A stretch of 64,000 nucleotides of DNA. Source: Streptomyces bungoensis (GTDB taxonomy: Bacteria; Actinomycetota; Actinomycetes; Streptomycetales; Streptomycetaceae). A program made the translations under genes and the position numbers. Below the pieces are notes generated by a model. That model was not told the DNA's origin, searched no databases, and saw only the letters and a program-made list of their open reading frames with translations. The number at the start of each line of letters is the position of its first letter. Positions within the stretch are counted from its first letter, which is position 1. Shown piece after piece: positions 63,164-64,000 of this stretch. The stretch spans positions 5,291 through 69,290 of the forward strand of contig NZ_KQ948867.1 in NCBI RefSeq assembly GCF_001514215.1, written 5' to 3'.

Positions 63164-64000
63164 ATGGCACGTGCGGTCGGCATCGACCTGGGCACGACTA
63201 ACTCCGTCGTCAGCGTTCTGGAGGGCGGCGAGCCCACCGTCATCACCAACGCCGAGGGTGCCAGGACCACGCCGTCCGTCGTCGCCTTCGCGAAGAACGG
63301 TGAGGTGCTCGTCGGCGAGGTCGCCAAGCGCCAGGCGGTCACGAACGTGGACCGGACCATCCGGTCCGTCAAGCGCCACATGGGCACCGACTGGAAGATC
63401 CAGCTGGACGGGAAGGACTTCAACCCCCAGCAGATCTCCGCCTTCATCCTGCAGAAGCTGAAGCGGGACGCCGAGGCCTACCTGGGCGAGAAGGTGACCG
63501 ACGCGGTCATCACCGTCCCGGCGTACTTCAACGACTCCGAGCGCCAGGCGACGAAGGAGGCCGGCGAGATCGCCGGTCTGAACGTCCTGCGCATCGTGAA
63601 CGAGCCCACCGCGGCCGCGCTCGCGTACGGCCTCGACAAGGACGACCAGACGATCCTCGTCTTCGACCTCGGTGGCGGCACCTTCGACGTGTCCCTCTTG
63701 GAGATCGGCGACGGCGTCGTCGAGGTGAAGGCCACCAACGGTGACAACCACCTCGGTGGTGACGACTGGGACCAGCGCGTCGTCGACTACCTGGTGCAGC
63801 AGTTCAAGTCGGGCCACGGCGTGGACCTGGCCAAGGACAAGATGGCCCTGCAGCGCCTGCGCGAGGCGGCCGAGAAGGCCAAGATCGAGCTGTCCTCCTC
63901 CACGGAGACCTCGATCAACCTGCCCTACATCACGGCGTCCGCCGAGGGCCCGCTGCACCTGGACGAGAAGCTCACCCGCGCCCAGTTCCAGCAGCTGACC
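63164..64000 (+). CDS. dnaK: Molecular chaperone DnaK (Hsp70), 3' partial
   Basis: The first 279 codons are present. The ATPase domain motifs are MARAVGIDLGTTNSVVSVLE (phosphate 1), TVPAYFNDSERQATKEAG and VNEPTAAALAYG (connect 1), and VFDLGGGTFDVSLLEI (phosphate 2). GGAGGA precedes the ATG. The substrate-binding domain and the rest of the operon (grpE, dnaJ, hspR in other Streptomyces) lie beyond the right edge. HAIR elements upstream indicate HspR control. Confidence 0.97.
   Translation, partial: MARAVGIDLGTTNSVVSVLEGGEPTVITNAEGARTTPSVVAFAKNGEVLVGEVAKRQAVTNVDRTIRSVKRHMGTDWKIQLDGKDFNPQQISAFILQKLKRDAEAYLGEKVTDAVITVPAYFNDSERQATKEAGEIAGLNVLRIVNEPTAAALAYGLDKDDQTILVFDLGGGTFDVSLLEIGDGVVEVKATNGDNHLGGDDWDQRVVDYLVQQFKSGHGVDLAKDKMALQRLREAAEKAKIELSSSTETSINLPYITASAEGPLHLDEKLTRAQFQQLT

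Noticed and set aside
1..64000. CRISPR arrays, restriction-modification or other known phage-defence genes
   Set aside because: I saw no spaced direct repeats, Cas proteins or known defence domains. The only mobile-element enzymes are the serine recombinase and the integrase fragment.

Overview
The window is high-GC actinobacterial DNA, almost certainly from a Streptomyces chromosome. Codon third positions are nearly all G or C, GTG and TTG starts are common, terminators are long perfect hairpins, and the gene families are typical of the genus (DUF5994, SpoIIE/STAS/ATPase partner-switching sets, a SCO5918-type protein, HAIR elements before dnaK).

Layout. 1-11.7 kb: a repeat-bearing membrane protein (cut by the left edge), an ECF41 sigma factor with its flavoprotein partner, a SigB/SigF-type stress sigma factor with a divergent RsbW-like ATPase, two small stress genes, a STAS-SpoIIE pair and a second ECF sigma factor. 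11.7-19.1 kb: cell-envelope genes, namely a membrane protein, a deacetylase-glycosyltransferase fusion, a class A penicillin-binding protein and a secreted S53 peptidase. 19.3-25.7 kb: a six-gene lipid-modification operon in which each start overlaps the previous stop by 4 nt. 25.6-31 kb: a BrkB-type protein with a tiny coupled gene, then a SigK-type module: a fasciclin lipoprotein, a molybdopterin oxidoreductase, two damaged Asp23-like genes and an intact RskA-type anti-sigma factor. The sigK gene of this module is reduced to 36 codons. 31-36 kb: a MerR-like regulator, a GvpU-like protein and a cold-shock set (SCO5918-like, CBS, DEAD-box helicase, CspA).

36.2-50.4 kb is an accessory region bounded and divided by three direct copies of the 3' end of tRNA-Gly(CCC): a diverged copy at 36.2 kb, a nearly exact copy at 45.9 kb and the intact tRNA at 50.4 kb. 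A tyrosine-integrase fragment abuts the tRNA. The cargo is paired YeeE/YedE sulfur transporters, small Cys-rich proteins, two gas-vesicle genes (one with a frameshifting G10 tract), STAS/ATPase/SpoIIE regulators, a DinB protein, an arylsulfatase, a DUF202 protein and an SRPBCC protein. 50.4-64 kb looks like conserved chromosome: dcd, a phosphoribosyltransferase, a Yip1-like protein, an FG-GAP secreted protein, MarR, a quinone oxidoreductase, a large Fe-S oxidoreductase, an MraY-like protein and dnaK (cut by the right edge). It is interrupted by one solitary large serine recombinase.

Regulatory logic. Five candidate SigB-type promoters (GNNT, about 15 bp, GGGTAn or one mismatch from it) lie before the SigB-like gene, the STAS-SpoIIE operon, the gas-vesicle pair, the Cys-rich gene and an anti-sigma-like ATPase, so much of the window may form one stress network. 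Three almost identical SigK-type promoters survive although the local sigK does not. The most interesting observations are this decayed sigma factor with intact anti-sigma gene and promoters, the tandem tRNA-Gly attachment sites, and the poly-G tract in the gas-vesicle gene. All functional statements come from reading the sequence and remembering protein families; no database search was possible.
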